Shown piece after piece: positions 53,640 through 64,000 of a DNA stretch of 64,000 nt. Within the stretch, counting starts at the first letter, position 1. Each line of letters opens with the position of its first letter. The stretch is taken from NCBI RefSeq assembly GCF_029784135.1, contig NC_073746.1, positions 298,041,614 to 298,105,613 of the forward strand, in the 5' to 3' direction. Made by a program: the position numbers and the translations under genes. Source of the stretch: Toxorhynchites rutilus septentrionalis. Its lineage: Eukaryota > Arthropoda > Insecta > Diptera > Culicidae. A model generated the notes under the pieces. It saw only the letters and a list, made by a program, of their open reading frames with translations. It did not search any database and was not told the origin of the DNA.

Positions 53640-54420
53640 TGCCGGCCGTTCACCTCAAGGAATAGATGGATATAGGTCACTAAATTTGTTTGGTCTACTT
53701 TATCTAGCGCTCGTGCGTTTATTGACTTATCTTTCACTCGCCGGAGGCGATAGACGGCGATACAATTTCGAGGTCACTTCGCGTGCCGGACATTCACACT
53801 TGCGAAACGACGACTCCAAATACGAATCAAGCTCCTCCGGCATCACCCCCATCTATTGTTGTTGTTGTGTAATTAAACCCCGGCTTGCATCCCGTTCTAG
53901 CGCGTGGCTGAAGGTTTCCAGGCTGCAATTCCCGCTGTAACTAAACCGACAATTATCGCTAGTGAGTAATGGTGTGTTACAGGGTTTGGCTCTAATCGCT
54001 GGGAATGACAGCGGAGGCACTTTAGAACAGTCCCACATTCCGTTGAATACACACAAAAAATGGTCGCTTGTGGCTGCGATCGACCCGGTTCGGCCGGTGC
54101 GCCGGTTCTATCGCGGTGTCTAGGCGACCTTGAGTAGGTCGGTTGCACTATTGTCAGCCAGTGCAACGAGAGTGAGAAGAGCGTATCGAGTGGAAAATGT
54201 AATTTGCATTCTAATCGCGCATCGGAGGTGGGATTAGAATGCAAATAATTGATTCTATCGGCTAGGGTCATAGAAGAGCTTTCCTTTGGATTTTTCCACG
54301 ACATATTGGGGGTCGTGTAGATTCAACCACAATATCAAGGTCGGCATTGCTCCGTAGAATGCAAATTAAAAACAAGAGTCAAAATGGAAACAAAACCATG
54401 CTGCATCAAACACGTTTTCA
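53640..54420. promoter_or_regulatory. GC-richer non-coding block, candidate regulatory region
   Basis: This block is more GC-rich and less repetitive than its surroundings and resembles no transposon in the window. It contains the octamer inverted repeat at 54202-54246, another octamer ATGCAAAT at about 54359-54366, TAATC homeodomain-type sites, and CG-rich runs (CGACCCGGTTCGGCCGGTGC). Open frames across it on both strands (53608-53940 on +, 53897-54304 on -) have no domain. Could be an enhancer or a promoter of a gene outside the window; inference only. Confidence 0.35.
54202..54246. promoter_or_regulatory. Perfect 15-bp inverted repeat containing octamer sites
   Basis: ATTTGCATTCTAATC (54202-54216), a 15-base spacer, and its exact reverse complement GATTAGAATGCAAAT (54232-54246). 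Each arm joins a POU octamer (ATGCAAAT) to a TAATC homeodomain core. Symmetrical composite sites of this kind suit paired binding of POU or homeodomain factors. Confidence 0.5.
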
Positions 54421-56740
54421 CATTGAATAGCTATTCCCTAAAAAAAACATCTCAAGAAGGTCATCCGCTTCTAGAAAAATACTTAGAAACTTCGACGGCT
54501 CGGAGAGCGTTGAACCTGAGCATCAACGAATGCGGTTTTCATAACAATCATTTGTGCAGTTTGGGATTCGCAGGTTTGTTTGTTTATTTGTGTGAGGCGT
54601 TGACTGGCGGATGGCAACGAAACGATATTCCTAGGCAGATATTCGCTTAACTTTGCAATTCGATGCTAGGAAATGGACAATTGCTTAGTTGAGATACCTT
54701 CCCTCTCGGACAGAATGAATGAAGAAGAGACAAAAAGATAGCAAATTCATCGTATTCTGTTGTTGTTTTGTTTTGTTTGAAGGAAATTGCCCGTCGTGCA
54801 AATTTGTTTAGGGGTTTGTATAGATAAAAAGGATGCCCACTTAACACTGCACTCTGATTGCTATTTCAAAGAACTCGATGCGATTTTTGCTATCTTTATT
54901 ATGCTTTTGAAGTATGTTAAAATAGGATAATTTATTGTCGACTCGTTCAATCGTTCTCAACTGCTAGAAAAATAAACATAGATTATATGAAGAAAGTCCG
55001 CATTTATAGATTGAAAGACAATTAATTGAATTACTTGGCTTAAAAAACAAATGATGGAGATGGTTGATTCGATCGTCTTGCCCTCGCGGGAACACTACAC
55101 AAGTTGGTCATATGTTGTAAATTGTTTCATCCTCTCCTCCAAAGAATCCAAAATCATAAATATGATATGGGCAATACTATAACTGATCTCTATGAAAAGT
55201 ATCAACTAACGAAAGTAACGTTACCAGTTGCTGATTCTTGTTGAATTTGAATTCCAAGATACATCGTTGGATGTAAACAGCAAATTAAACTCAGTTCCTA
55301 CCTCCCAGTTCCTTATTTGCTGAAGGCTAATTGTCTTCTACGGGATTAGTTGCCTAGCAAAGAAAACCTTTGTTGCAGTGGAAATTTTTCGCACCCCCGG
55401 GGTTGAACAACAAATGATCGTTTGAAGGGAGATAAAAAAAATGAAACGACCGAAAAACAATATCACACTCTTTGACAGTTTAACTATTTTTCCACTTCCT
55501 GTACCGACTGATTACGCAATCTAGCCCTTCCCGGCTATCGGGTCGAAGATTGCCTATATTATTGCATATGTTCGCACTGCAAACATACTGCAGTGCTGTA
55601 TGCAAACATACCATGTGACCTTGGCATTCGCAAATACGCTCGCTTCATCTGTGCAATCTTCTAAGCAAAGTGAAAGGAGTGAGGCATTAATCAGTTATTA
55701 CACTATCTTGCTAAAAAGCCTCTTTGTTCACACCGAGGGTGGAGAGTTGAGCGCGAGTTAGATTGTTGCCGTGGCATTTAAAGAGGAATATAAATCTTGT
55801 GGTTAGAGTTGAGACTAGATTATTGAAGACAATGATCACTGAGAAATTGTTAGGTTCGATGCAAACAGGGGCGTATAATTTTTAAGCATGGCAATGATTT
55901 TAGTCATTGTATGGACATCCCGACACGGTCGGAATAAGATCATAGGTGCTGAGTCCTCGGGAAAAATCATCATCAAATCATTGTACATAAAAATTTGTAT
56001 CGAGGACAAGCAGATTATTCTTCGCGAAAACTTTTACGGAAATGTCCACGCTTGTGTCCACGGTGATGGGAGAGGGGATATAAAACATTTCCAATAAATG
56101 TAATAAATGTAGTTACAGAAAAAAAGTGGGTTATATCTACAATATAACCGTAAGGTTAACGTGGGACTGCCGTTGGCTTAGTAATCATTTATTTGTATTG
56201 ATTAAACTAGCTGACCCGACAAACTTCGTCCCGCCCAAAATTTATTTTTCGTTATCACATCCACGTTTTCTTACTAAGCGCAAGTTCATGGGTCCAATCG
56301 CAGGTCTGTTCATTGACTGATCTTCTAATCGAAACACAATTCTCGTTCAAGATTTTTCAACCACTTGCAAATAACATGTTTCTCCGTTGCATGGAATAAA
56401 TGTTTGATATAGAAAATATGATAGAATAAAAATAGCCCAAATCGGAAATTGCTTCCTCGAGTTTTGCTCTTATCAATCCATTTTCATTTATATAGATATA
56501 AGAAGATATAGGAGTGCGTTTTATCACATTAAAATCCATTTCCACTTTCGAACAAAGATCAATTTCGTTAGCGCAAACATCAAATGAACTAACAACTTAT
56601 GTCACTATGTAATAGTAGAACATATGGAAATTGAATTTCCCGAATTTTCCTATTTTCCTTCAGAGTTTTCCGAAAATTTTCAATTGTCATGTTTTGTTGG
56701 AATATGTTTGGTTGAAATATGTGTAATATTTAGGTTATAC
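54421..56740. other. Spacer with element fragments
   Basis: No gene recognised. 56031-56080 (TACGGAAATGTCCACGCTTG, then GTCCACGGTGATGGGAG) matches the reversed subterminal part of the TAA-flanked element at 13991-17241. 56105-56175 matches the palindrome region near 12690 in reverse. 56202-56240 (TAGCTGACCCGACAAACTTC then GTCCCGCCCAAA) is a dispersed insect repeat I recognise but cannot name firmly. 55570-55615 has repeated ATGCAAACATAC blocks. Confidence 0.45.
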
Positions 56741-56744
56741 CATC

Positions 56745-57036
56745 TGTTACGGCTAATTTCAGATTCATATTGAACAGCAGTATGCGTTACGATTGATTCT
56801 CTTCAATACACAAAGAGGAAATAAGGGAACTTAGCTTAGCCTATAAATACGGACGAAAGATAAGACTCACGCTCTCTTATCATCACCATTGGTCATCGGC
56901 AACACATCAGTGAAAATAAATTGTGTGAGAAAATATCACCTGTGTTTAAAAGGTTAAAACGCGTCTTTTTATTCGTTCGATTCACACGGGTCGCCGCGGG
57001 TTCTTGCACCCCGTTAACCTGGGAAAGCCCGGAACA
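56745..57036 (+). repeat. Proposed 5' LTR of the BEL/Pao element
   Basis: Starts TGTTACGGC and ends CCCGGAACA. Contains a TATA box (TATAAATA, 56842-56849), and AATAAA at 56915-56920 about 70 bases downstream, consistent with U3-R-U5. Just downstream, CTGGTCCTTCGAGCCGG (57041-57057) is a candidate primer binding site. Without the 3' LTR the boundaries remain approximate. Confidence 0.5.
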
Positions 57037-57751
57037 TTTTCTGGTCCTTCGAGCCGGATCGCTTAGATCCGTGGGACCGCGTTTTCGACGCGTTCGGATA
57101 GTGTGCGCGTTGCCTTCAGTTAAGTGAAAAAATCGTTGAATTCCACAAACGAGTGGAAAAATATCGAAAGTATTTCTCGATGTCGCGGCATTCCTAACTC
57201 ATAATCGTTGCGCAGTGAATATAAGGCGCACTTCCGGTGTTCTTTGCGTCCACGAGAATATTTAACGCGCGTGTTGGGACACTGCTAGAACTGCAGATAT
57301 CGGTGATTTCACCATAGTGGAGTGTTAATTGCTGATTTTGTCACGGGATCCACATCGAAGAGGATTGACCATCGACTGGAGCAACACGAAGGATGTCTAT
57401 TACAAGAATTATACTCAGCTAAGTACAAAGAGCGTGTGTGTGCGTGTGTGAGATCGAGTGGTTGAGGTGGCTTAGCTTGCATGATACGCTAGCCATAAAG
57501 AGCGCAATTTCTATGATACTGATTATTTAACGAAACAATAGCTGGTTTAAGTGAAGCTGTGCTGGACGATTTTGAGTTTCTCCGGTTGAGTAACGCTATG
57601 TGCCGATAGCACAATTTGATGATTGCTAAAATTTGTCCTTTATCACGATCATTTGCAATTTACTACAATTCGTTTGGAAGCTTGAGGTCTAGGGAGCAAT
57701 CTATTATAAAATTTTGTTATAATTTGTGTTCTGTACTATTGCGGTGACACA

Positions 57752-60700
57752 ATGCCGTCCACTGACTTGAGACAACTTGCGAAGCAAGAACGCCAGACAA
57801 GGGCATCTTTGGAGAATGTTGAAGAGTTCCTACCCAACTACCAGGAGGAACGAGATAGAGATTCGGTTGAATTCAGAATTAAAAGATTAGATGAAATCTT
57901 TGAGAAGTTTTGTGATGTGAGGTTACAAATTGAACTACTCACCGATGACCACGTTGCTGAAAAGGCAATGGATGATGATGAGCAGTCCAATGCGTTGTTA
58001 GATGAGACTCAATTGAAGAACGCTAGAATTTACAAGGAGTTTAAAAATCAATATTTTCATTTGAAGAAGGCGCTCAGTAAAAAATGTGAATCGCAAGGGG
58101 CGACAACTTCTGCTCAGCACACAGCAGCTGTTGAAGTTACACAGCAGTCTCGAACGAAATATCCGGAACTTAGACTCCCCACATTTTCTGGCAAACTTTC
58201 AGAGTGGATTAATTTTCGAGATAACTTTAAGTCACTCATTCACGATAACCATCAATTGAATGCGATGGATAAATTCAACTATCTGCGAGCATCGTTAAAG
58301 GATGAAGCATTATTTCAAATAATTCAAGTACAAGTTATAGCTGCAAATTATACTCTTGCCTGGAGCATTCTCGAAACGAAATACGAGAATCACAAATTGA
58401 TTGCACAGGAACATTTGAGGGCACTATTTAATGTCTCTACAATGAGGTGTGAGAGTTTTCAGGGATTGAACACTCTAACAACTACATTTAAAATTCATCT
58501 CCAACAATTGGAAAAGTTGGGCGAAAGAACGGAGAATTGGAGCACGCTTTTAGCGTTCATGCTATCGCAAAAATTGGATGACGATACTCTCCGCCATTGG
58601 GAAACGCACTACAACTCGAAAAATATACCCAGCTACAATGCGATGATAGAATTTTTGGACAACCATTGTGCAATACTACAATCAACAACCACACGTAAGA
58701 GTATTGAAGCAAGAAAATATTGTAAGAGTTCAGCCATACATACTACTGTGACAACCAATAAAGGTTGTGTGATTTGCAATGTAGGATCACATATGGTGGA
58801 ACAATGTCACCGGTTTAGCAAGATGAGAGTCATCGATAGGAAAATGCTAGTGAGGAAACATGGGCTGTGTTTAAATTGTTTAGTGGCTGGGCACTTCGCT
58901 ACAGAGTGTTCGAAAGATATGTGTAAGAAGTGTGGACAACGTCATCATTGTTTGCTTCATCTACCCACAAGTAACAGCGAAGACAAAGGCCAGATCACTA
59001 GTGATCATGCTCGTATCCAGTGGAGTCCTCGACGACCTCAAGCCGCGAATTCACCATTGCGCTCTCATCAATTAAATAGTCAGACACAATTCCGGATGAA
59101 TAATACTCACCAGCATTCACAGCATACGCCAGTTTCACACAACACTCTACCACATGAGCGCTTGCCACCTCCCACTGCCACACCAACTACCATCCACCAC
59201 ACCGCTACATTGTACAACACTCAACGTAATCCAAACACTGCAATTTTGTCAACTGCATTGATCAAACTCAGTGATCGCAACGGAAACACAATTCTAATCC
59301 GTGCGTTATTAGACAACGGTTCTCAAATTTGTTTAATTTCCGAAAACATTTCCCAAAAGCTTGACTTCAAACGTTGTCGAGAAAATTTACCCGTTAAAGG
59401 AGTTGGAGATTCGCTAACAATAGCTAAACAAGCCGTGATAGCAAAGGTTCATTCACAAGTTTCATCATTCACTACTACGGAGATCAAGTTCTTCGTACTG
59501 CCACGCATCACTCTGAAACAACATAGTTTCCATATTACTTCGTGGAATCTGCCCGATGGAGTATGTCTTGCTGATCCTTATTTCAATCAATCTAATACCG
59601 TCGACGTTATATTAGGTGTATCAATTTTCTATGAATTGTTGTTGAACGATCAAATAAAGCTTGATCAACACGGTCCTATTTTGAGAAACACTCAATTAGG
59701 GTGGATCGTAGCAGGAGAATTACCTTCAGCGAATACCTTCAGTGCTATAGTCGCCACTGTTTCTACAGAGGAAATTTATGAACAACTAGCCAGATTTTGG
59801 GAGTTGGAATCCTGCCGTACGAAGAGTTGTTTTTCAATTGAAGAATCGTCATGCGAGAGAATATTCGAGGAACCCACAACTCGAGATACAGATGGAAAAT
59901 TTCGTGTAAGACTACCTAAAAAAGAATTTATGTTGGATCGATTAGGAGAATCGAGAACTATTGCAACCAGACGATTTCTCACATTGGAAAAACGGCTAAA
60001 TGTAAACCTCGAAATGAAGGCTTTGTATACAGAGTTTATTCGCGAGTACTTATCAATGGGACATATGATAGCGGTAGATGAAAATGAAAATGAACCACCA
60101 CATGTATATTATATGCCACATCATGCTGTAATGAAGCCTGATAGCACAACCACTAAGCTGAGAGTGGTGTTTGATGCTTCGTGTGATACTGATTCTGGAG
60201 TATCACTGAATGACATTTTGATGGTGGGACCAGTCGTCCAGGACGATATTTTGTCCATACTCATTCGTTTCCGATTGTACAAGTTCGCAATAGTCGGGGA
60301 TGTTGAAAAGATGTACCGCATGGTCAACGTACATCAACTGGATCAACCTCTTCAAAGAATTTTGTGGAGGGACTCAATCGATGAACCGATACGTTCATAT
60401 CAGTTAACGACGGTCACATATGGAACGTCTTCTGCGCCGTATTTAGCAACAAAATGTTTGAAAAGGTGTGCCGATGAAGGGAGTATAAGCCATCCGACAG
60501 CAGCAAATGTCATCAAGCACAATTTTTATGTTGATGACTTGCTTGCTGGGTCTGATACAATAAACGAAGGATTAAAATTGTGCAAGGATGTTCACACTCT
60601 CCTCAGATCTGCAGGTTTCAACTTGCGCAAATGGCATTCAAATAACCCAGATATCCTGAAAAAGATACCAGATAACTTGAGAGACAATAGAATGTTACTC

Positions 60701-63145
60701 GATTTCGATGCATCAAGCTCTACTATTAAAACTTTGGGTTTATTCTGGGAACCTGCAACAGACAGTTTTCGATTCAAGACGCCATGCTGGCTTCCACGTG
60801 CACAAGTTACACACCGTACGGTATTATCGGACGCTGCACGACTTTTTGATCCATTTGGCGTAGTGGGTCCTGTAATAATAATGGCAAAGCTATTTTTGCA
60901 AGTTCTTTGGAGGCAAAAATATTCATGGGATGAGCCACTTAACGATGAATTAACCACACAATGGCTTACCTTTAGAAGTAACCTGAATGATCTTGAAAAA
61001 ATTTCCGTACCCCGATGGATTATGTACGATCAAACCGTAGTCGAATGTGAATTACACGGGTTCTGTGATGCCTCAGAAAAGGCATACGGCGCCGCAATGT
61101 ATTTAAGATGCGTTACAAATGATGGCAAAGTGACTGTTCGATTAATAATGGCGAAATCGAAAGTCGCACCTTTAGACGACATTGGTAGAAGAAATAAGAA
61201 ACAAACTATTCCACGATTAGAGTTATCTTCAGCGCTACTTCTTGCTCATCTTTATGAATCAATTACTGATAGTTTGAACATATCAGCAAAGGCGTTTTTT
61301 TGGACTGATTCCATGATAGTCAAATGTTGGCTATCATCACATCCATCGCGATGGAATATTTTTGTTGGGAATCGAGTGTCGGAGATCCAGCATCTCACCA
61401 GAGGAGGAGTATGGAACCATGTGGCTGGAGTAGAGAATCTAGCTGATGTTATATCGAGGGGTGTGACACCCAATCAGCTACTTGAATCCACAATATGGTG
61501 GAATGGGCCATATTGGTTGCAAGAAAATTCGAGTTCATGGCCAATTAGTGAGTACGCGGAACAACAATTTGATTCCGCTATCTTGGAGGAAAAATCAACG
61601 GTGTCTGCTGCTATCCAAATTGCACCTCGAAGTGAAATTTTTGCGTTACGATCTTCCTTGTTAAATCTTGTGCGGTTAACAGCATTACTACGCCGGTTTG
61701 CACTAAATTGTAAAATGGGAATCCAAGGGCCAAGAAAAACAGGAATCCTTACGGCAAGCGACCACGAGAAAGCCTTAATAGCACTAGTAAAATTAGCCCA
61801 GTCGGAATGCTTTCCCTCAGAGATTTTAGACCTCTCTAAAGGACAACAAGTGCGACCCACGTCCAGGCTGCACTCGTTGAATCCTGTCTTATTAGAAGGA
61901 TTATTATGCGTTGGCGGCCGGTTGCGGAACGCTCCGGTGTCGCATAGAAGACGGCACCCTATTATATTGTCTAATCACCACCCTCTCACCAAGATGATTT
62001 TGATCGATTACCACCATAGACTTCTACATGGCGGAGCACAATTAATTATCGCATGTGTACGAGAACGATTTTGGCCGATTAGCGTGAAAAATCTTGCTAG
62101 AAGAGTAGTGCAAGAGTGTGTCACATGTTTCAAAGTGAAACCACAAGTACATGGACAGCTCATGGGAGATTTACCGATGGAGCGTGTAACACCCGCACCC
62201 CCTTTCTTGAGAACTGGAATGGACTATTGTGGTCCATTCAATATTCAGTATTCCCAACGAAAGGGATCCGTTGTCAAATGCTACATTTGCATATTTGTTT
62301 GCTTAGTTGTTAAAGCTATTCATGTCGAGTTAGTAGCTGATTTGACTGCAGAAGCATTTCTAGCAGCCTTGAAAAGATTTGTAGCACGGCGTGGAAGACC
62401 TGAAATTGTGATGTGCGACAATGCTACAAATTTCGTAGGTGCCAGAAGGGAACTAAGTGAGTTGAATCGATTGTTCCGAGCAGAGCGATTTCGCGAAATA
62501 GTTGCAACTGAAGCAGCGAAAGATGCAATCAGTTTCAAATTTATTCCCGCAAAATCCCCAAACTTTGGAGGATTATGGGAAGCGGCGGTAAAATCCCTCA
62601 AAGGACACTTGAGAAGGATAATTGGAAACCGAACTCTTAGACACGATGAAATGCTGACTATTGTTACACAAATTGAGGCGTGCCTCAATTCGAGGCCGCT
62701 TACTCCAATCAGCAATGACCCACGAGACTTGGAAGCATTGACCCCAGGTCACTTTTTGATTCAGCGCCCACTCACAGCCATTCCAGAGCCGAGCCTCTGT
62801 GAAATCTCGGAGAATAGATTGAGCAGATGGCAGAGAGTTCAGAATTTTTGCCAGATTATCTGGAAACGTTGGTCATCTGACTACCTGTCAGATCTACACA
62901 ATCGCAACAAGTGGACTAAACGAAGGGACAATGTCCACATTGGAACAATGGTTTTATTGAAGGAGGATAATGTGCCTCCTCTTAGATGGCATCTAGGACG
63001 CATCACAGAAATTTACCCAGGCACAGACGGAAACATTAGAGTCGTCTCAGTTCGTACCAAGGATGGAACATATCGGAGATCGATTTCAAAAATTTGTATC
63101 CTTCCTATACTGGATAATCAACCGGAATCAGCATCATCGCATTAA
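57752..63145 (+). CDS. BEL/Pao gag-pol polyprotein
   Basis: 1797 residues, no stop or frameshift, starting at MPSTDLRQLAKQ. Gag covers about 1-410: a charged helical N terminus, the DUF1759-type region (LRLPTFSGKLSEWINF, about 145-160), and a zinc knuckle CLNCLVAGHFATEC near 371. The aspartic protease follows with the active-site region ALLDNGSQ at about 519-526, where DSG or DTG is usual. Reverse transcriptase of the peptidase-A17-linked type follows, with VVFDAS and the catalytic FYVDDLLAG at about 925-933. RNase H: FCDASEKAYGAA near 1105. Integrase: the HHCC head, then D (MDYCGPF, near 1490), D (MCDNATNF, near 1556) and E (GGLWEAAV, near 1610). The C terminus is a DUF5641-type domain (about 1690-1787). 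It would be expressed from the LTR promoter and cleaved by its own protease; whether the DNG variant is active is unknown. Confidence 0.95.
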   Translation: MPSTDLRQLAKQERQTRASLENVEEFLPNYQEERDRDSVEFRIKRLDEIFEKFCDVRLQIELLTDDHVAEKAMDDDEQSNALLDETQLKNARIYKEFKNQYFHLKKALSKKCESQGATTSAQHTAAVEVTQQSRTKYPELRLPTFSGKLSEWINFRDNFKSLIHDNHQLNAMDKFNYLRASLKDEALFQIIQVQVIAANYTLAWSILETKYENHKLIAQEHLRALFNVSTMRCESFQGLNTLTTTFKIHLQQLEKLGERTENWSTLLAFMLSQKLDDDTLRHWETHYNSKNIPSYNAMIEFLDNHCAILQSTTTRKSIEARKYCKSSAIHTTVTTNKGCVICNVGSHMVEQCHRFSKMRVIDRKMLVRKHGLCLNCLVAGHFATECSKDMCKKCGQRHHCLLHLPTSNSEDKGQITSDHARIQWSPRRPQAANSPLRSHQLNSQTQFRMNNTHQHSQHTPVSHNTLPHERLPPPTATPTTIHHTATLYNTQRNPNTAILSTALIKLSDRNGNTILIRALLDNGSQICLISENISQKLDFKRCRENLPVKGVGDSLTIAKQAVIAKVHSQVSSFTTTEIKFFVLPRITLKQHSFHITSWNLPDGVCLADPYFNQSNTVDVILGVSIFYELLLNDQIKLDQHGPILRNTQLGWIVAGELPSANTFSAIVATVSTEEIYEQLARFWELESCRTKSCFSIEESSCERIFEEPTTRDTDGKFRVRLPKKEFMLDRLGESRTIATRRFLTLEKRLNVNLEMKALYTEFIREYLSMGHMIAVDENENEPPHVYYMPHHAVMKPDSTTTKLRVVFDASCDTDSGVSLNDILMVGPVVQDDILSILIRFRLYKFAIVGDVEKMYRMVNVHQLDQPLQRILWRDSIDEPIRSYQLTTVTYGTSSAPYLATKCLKRCADEGSISHPTAANVIKHNFYVDDLLAGSDTINEGLKLCKDVHTLLRSAGFNLRKWHSNNPDILKKIPDNLRDNRMLLDFDASSSTIKTLGLFWEPATDSFRFKTPCWLPRAQVTHRTVLSDAARLFDPFGVVGPVIIMAKLFLQVLWRQKYSWDEPLNDELTTQWLTFRSNLNDLEKISVPRWIMYDQTVVECELHGFCDASEKAYGAAMYLRCVTNDGKVTVRLIMAKSKVAPLDDIGRRNKKQTIPRLELSSALLLAHLYESITDSLNISAKAFFWTDSMIVKCWLSSHPSRWNIFVGNRVSEIQHLTRGGVWNHVAGVENLADVISRGVTPNQLLESTIWWNGPYWLQENSSSWPISEYAEQQFDSAILEEKSTVSAAIQIAPRSEIFALRSSLLNLVRLTALLRRFALNCKMGIQGPRKTGILTASDHEKALIALVKLAQSECFPSEILDLSKGQQVRPTSRLHSLNPVLLEGLLCVGGRLRNAPVSHRRRHPIILSNHHPLTKMILIDYHHRLLHGGAQLIIACVRERFWPISVKNLARRVVQECVTCFKVKPQVHGQLMGDLPMERVTPAPPFLRTGMDYCGPFNIQYSQRKGSVVKCYICIFVCLVVKAIHVELVADLTAEAFLAALKRFVARRGRPEIVMCDNATNFVGARRELSELNRLFRAERFREIVATEAAKDAISFKFIPAKSPNFGGLWEAAVKSLKGHLRRIIGNRTLRHDEMLTIVTQIEACLNSRPLTPISNDPRDLEALTPGHFLIQRPLTAIPEPSLCEISENRLSRWQRVQNFCQIIWKRWSSDYLSDLHNRNKWTKRRDNVHIGTMVLLKEDNVPPLRWHLGRITEIYPGTDGNIRVVSVRTKDGTYRRSISKICILPILDNQPESASSH

Positions 63146-63183
63146 ATTTCATATTTCTAGTTATTATTTAAATCAAGTAATTT

Positions 63184-63712
63184 AGCCCCCATTGGGGCAT
63201 TTTTGGCAACATACGGTACTTCCTGCCGTAGAGGCCAGGGGGCCAACATTAAAGTTACGTTCAACCCTATCAGTTTGTTCCCGGAGCCAACTGCTTTCTC
63301 TTCTCCGACAGATTCATGAATTTCAATCATCTTTCTTGGATGTATGCCTCATCACCACGATACATTGACGTCAAACGGAATGCAAAGTTCGCTATTTGGA
63401 CGACCGTTTTCTACAACACGTATAGATAAGTATAGCCCCCATGTGGGGCACTATTGGCCATTAACGGTGGTAGCAACGCCGTGAATGCCAGGGGGCGAAA
63501 TTAAAGTTATGTTGCCCCAATTCAACATGAGTTCAGAACCCAATCGCCTTTTTTTGTTCACAGTAGGATCGTAACCATCATTCCCCCTGGATCTACATTT
63601 CATCTCCTACAGCGGATATTCATCATCAACATGAGATGGCCCCGGTGGGGCATTTTGGCAGATAGCGGCATTTCCGGCCGTGTATGTCAGGGGCCGAAGC
63701 ATAAGTTACGTA
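63184..63712 (+). repeat. Three spaced stem-loop repeats downstream of BEL pol
   Basis: Copies at about 63184-63258, 63433-63512 and 63635-63710. Each has the same layout: a GCCCC..GGGGC hairpin, a TGGC spacer, a second hairpin with CGG...CCG arms, a CAGGGG(G)C block, and TAAAGTTACGT-like or TAAGTTACGT-like closing sequence. Loops and some paired bases differ while the stems remain. The stretches between them (about 175 and 120 bases) share CAAC/TCAACATGAG-like pieces only. Position suggests a role in the element RNA. Confidence 0.7.
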
Positions 63713-63965
63713 ATTTATTTGAGAAAAAAAAAATGGAGCTCAATCGTTTCCTTCTCGACAGAGCAACCGTACCAATCATCTGTCAACGTCGAATAAAACA
63801 CCAAAGAACGTGGTCATGGAGCATCAGCATAACCAGGTGGACCGGAATCTCGACTTTCGGAGCGATGTTTGCCACATCTCTGACCAAGAAGGTTACAAAA
63901 AATGGACGAGCGATCAAGTGTGAAATAAGTCGTCGTCGACGCAGTGTATGGGACAAAGTTGTGAA

Positions 63966-63995
63966 CAAAAAAAAACAAACAAACAAACAAACAAT
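63966..63995 (+). repeat. (CAAA)n simple repeat
   Basis: A short A-run followed by about six CAAA units at the window end, in the 3' non-coding region of the BEL element. Confidence 0.7.
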
Positions 63996-64000
63996 TGTAA

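Larger units (their letters stand above)
56745..64000 (+). mobile_element. BEL/Pao LTR retrotransposon, 3' end beyond the window
   Basis: 5' LTR at 56745-57036 (proposed), leader 57037-57751, one uninterrupted gag-pol frame 57752-63145, then a 3' non-coding region with three structured repeats (63184-63712). No env frame. The 3' LTR is not inside the window, as no second TGTTACGGC block is seen before 64000. The long clean frame suggests recent insertion. Confidence 0.9.

Noticed and set aside
63145..64000. An env-like frame after BEL pol
   Set aside because: No open frame with signal peptide or membrane segment on + in this region; it holds structured repeats instead.

Overview
The window reads as euchromatic but heavily transposon-loaded DNA from a mosquito, most likely a culicine (Aedes-like). 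This rests on an ITmD37E-type (DD37E) transposase, I-clade LINEs with an RNase H domain, a BEL/Pao element, tRNA-headed SINEs, short (about 60 nt) introns in two insect genes, and long AT-rich spacers. The species is inferred, not proven. No CRISPR array, bacterial operon or functional RNA gene was seen.

Host genes are few. (1) A five-exon Cys-loop ligand-gated anion channel subunit on + (5864-7479) with a readable signal peptide, both disulfides and M1-M4. (2) A two-exon Tango2 gene on - (32224-33130). (3) A candidate uncharacterised multi-exon gene on + (19694-20670). (4) A THAP-domain reading frame on - (21291-21545) lacking one zinc ligand. Broken copies of histone H1 (18595-18809) and histone H2A (27640-27880 and 28960-29176) are also present, all on -.

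Layout. 1-5160: mariner layers, an old mariner split by an RTE-like LINE, then a mariner with an apparently intact transposase carrying a SINE. 5160-8640: channel gene and 3' flank. 8640-12300: mariner relic, a 1.18 kb inverted-repeat element inside a tandem repeat, and a 95-bp minisatellite. 12300-17250: a 3.25 kb element with TAA target duplication holding nested insertions. 17250-23600: H1 relic, candidate gene, THAP frame. 23595-30284: a palindromic Tc1-like composite invaded by SINEs, an ITmD37E element and H2A relics. 30310-32045: Ty3/gypsy relic with a piggyBac-like MITE. 32200-36500: Tango2, a hAT MITE, a tandemly duplicated pseudo-exon. 36540-43600: three copies of one LINE family with nested TA elements and a 2.7 kb palindrome. 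43800-46260: tandem repeats. 46277-51346: a near full-length but frameshifted I-type LINE bounded by a target duplication; 51630-52660 a reversed relic of the same kind. 53640-54420: GC-richer non-coding block with an inverted octamer motif. 56745-64000: a BEL/Pao retrotransposon with an uninterrupted 1797-codon gag-pol frame and a structured 3' region.

The host genes show no operon-like relation. The informative relation is stratigraphic: several insertions can be ordered because target duplications or uninterrupted related copies lie in the same window. The strongest candidates for something undescribed are the head-to-head Tc1 dimer with inner and outer repeats in each arm, the triple stem-loop array behind the BEL pol frame, the four-unit palindrome, and the dispersed palindromic GACGTAG-type family.
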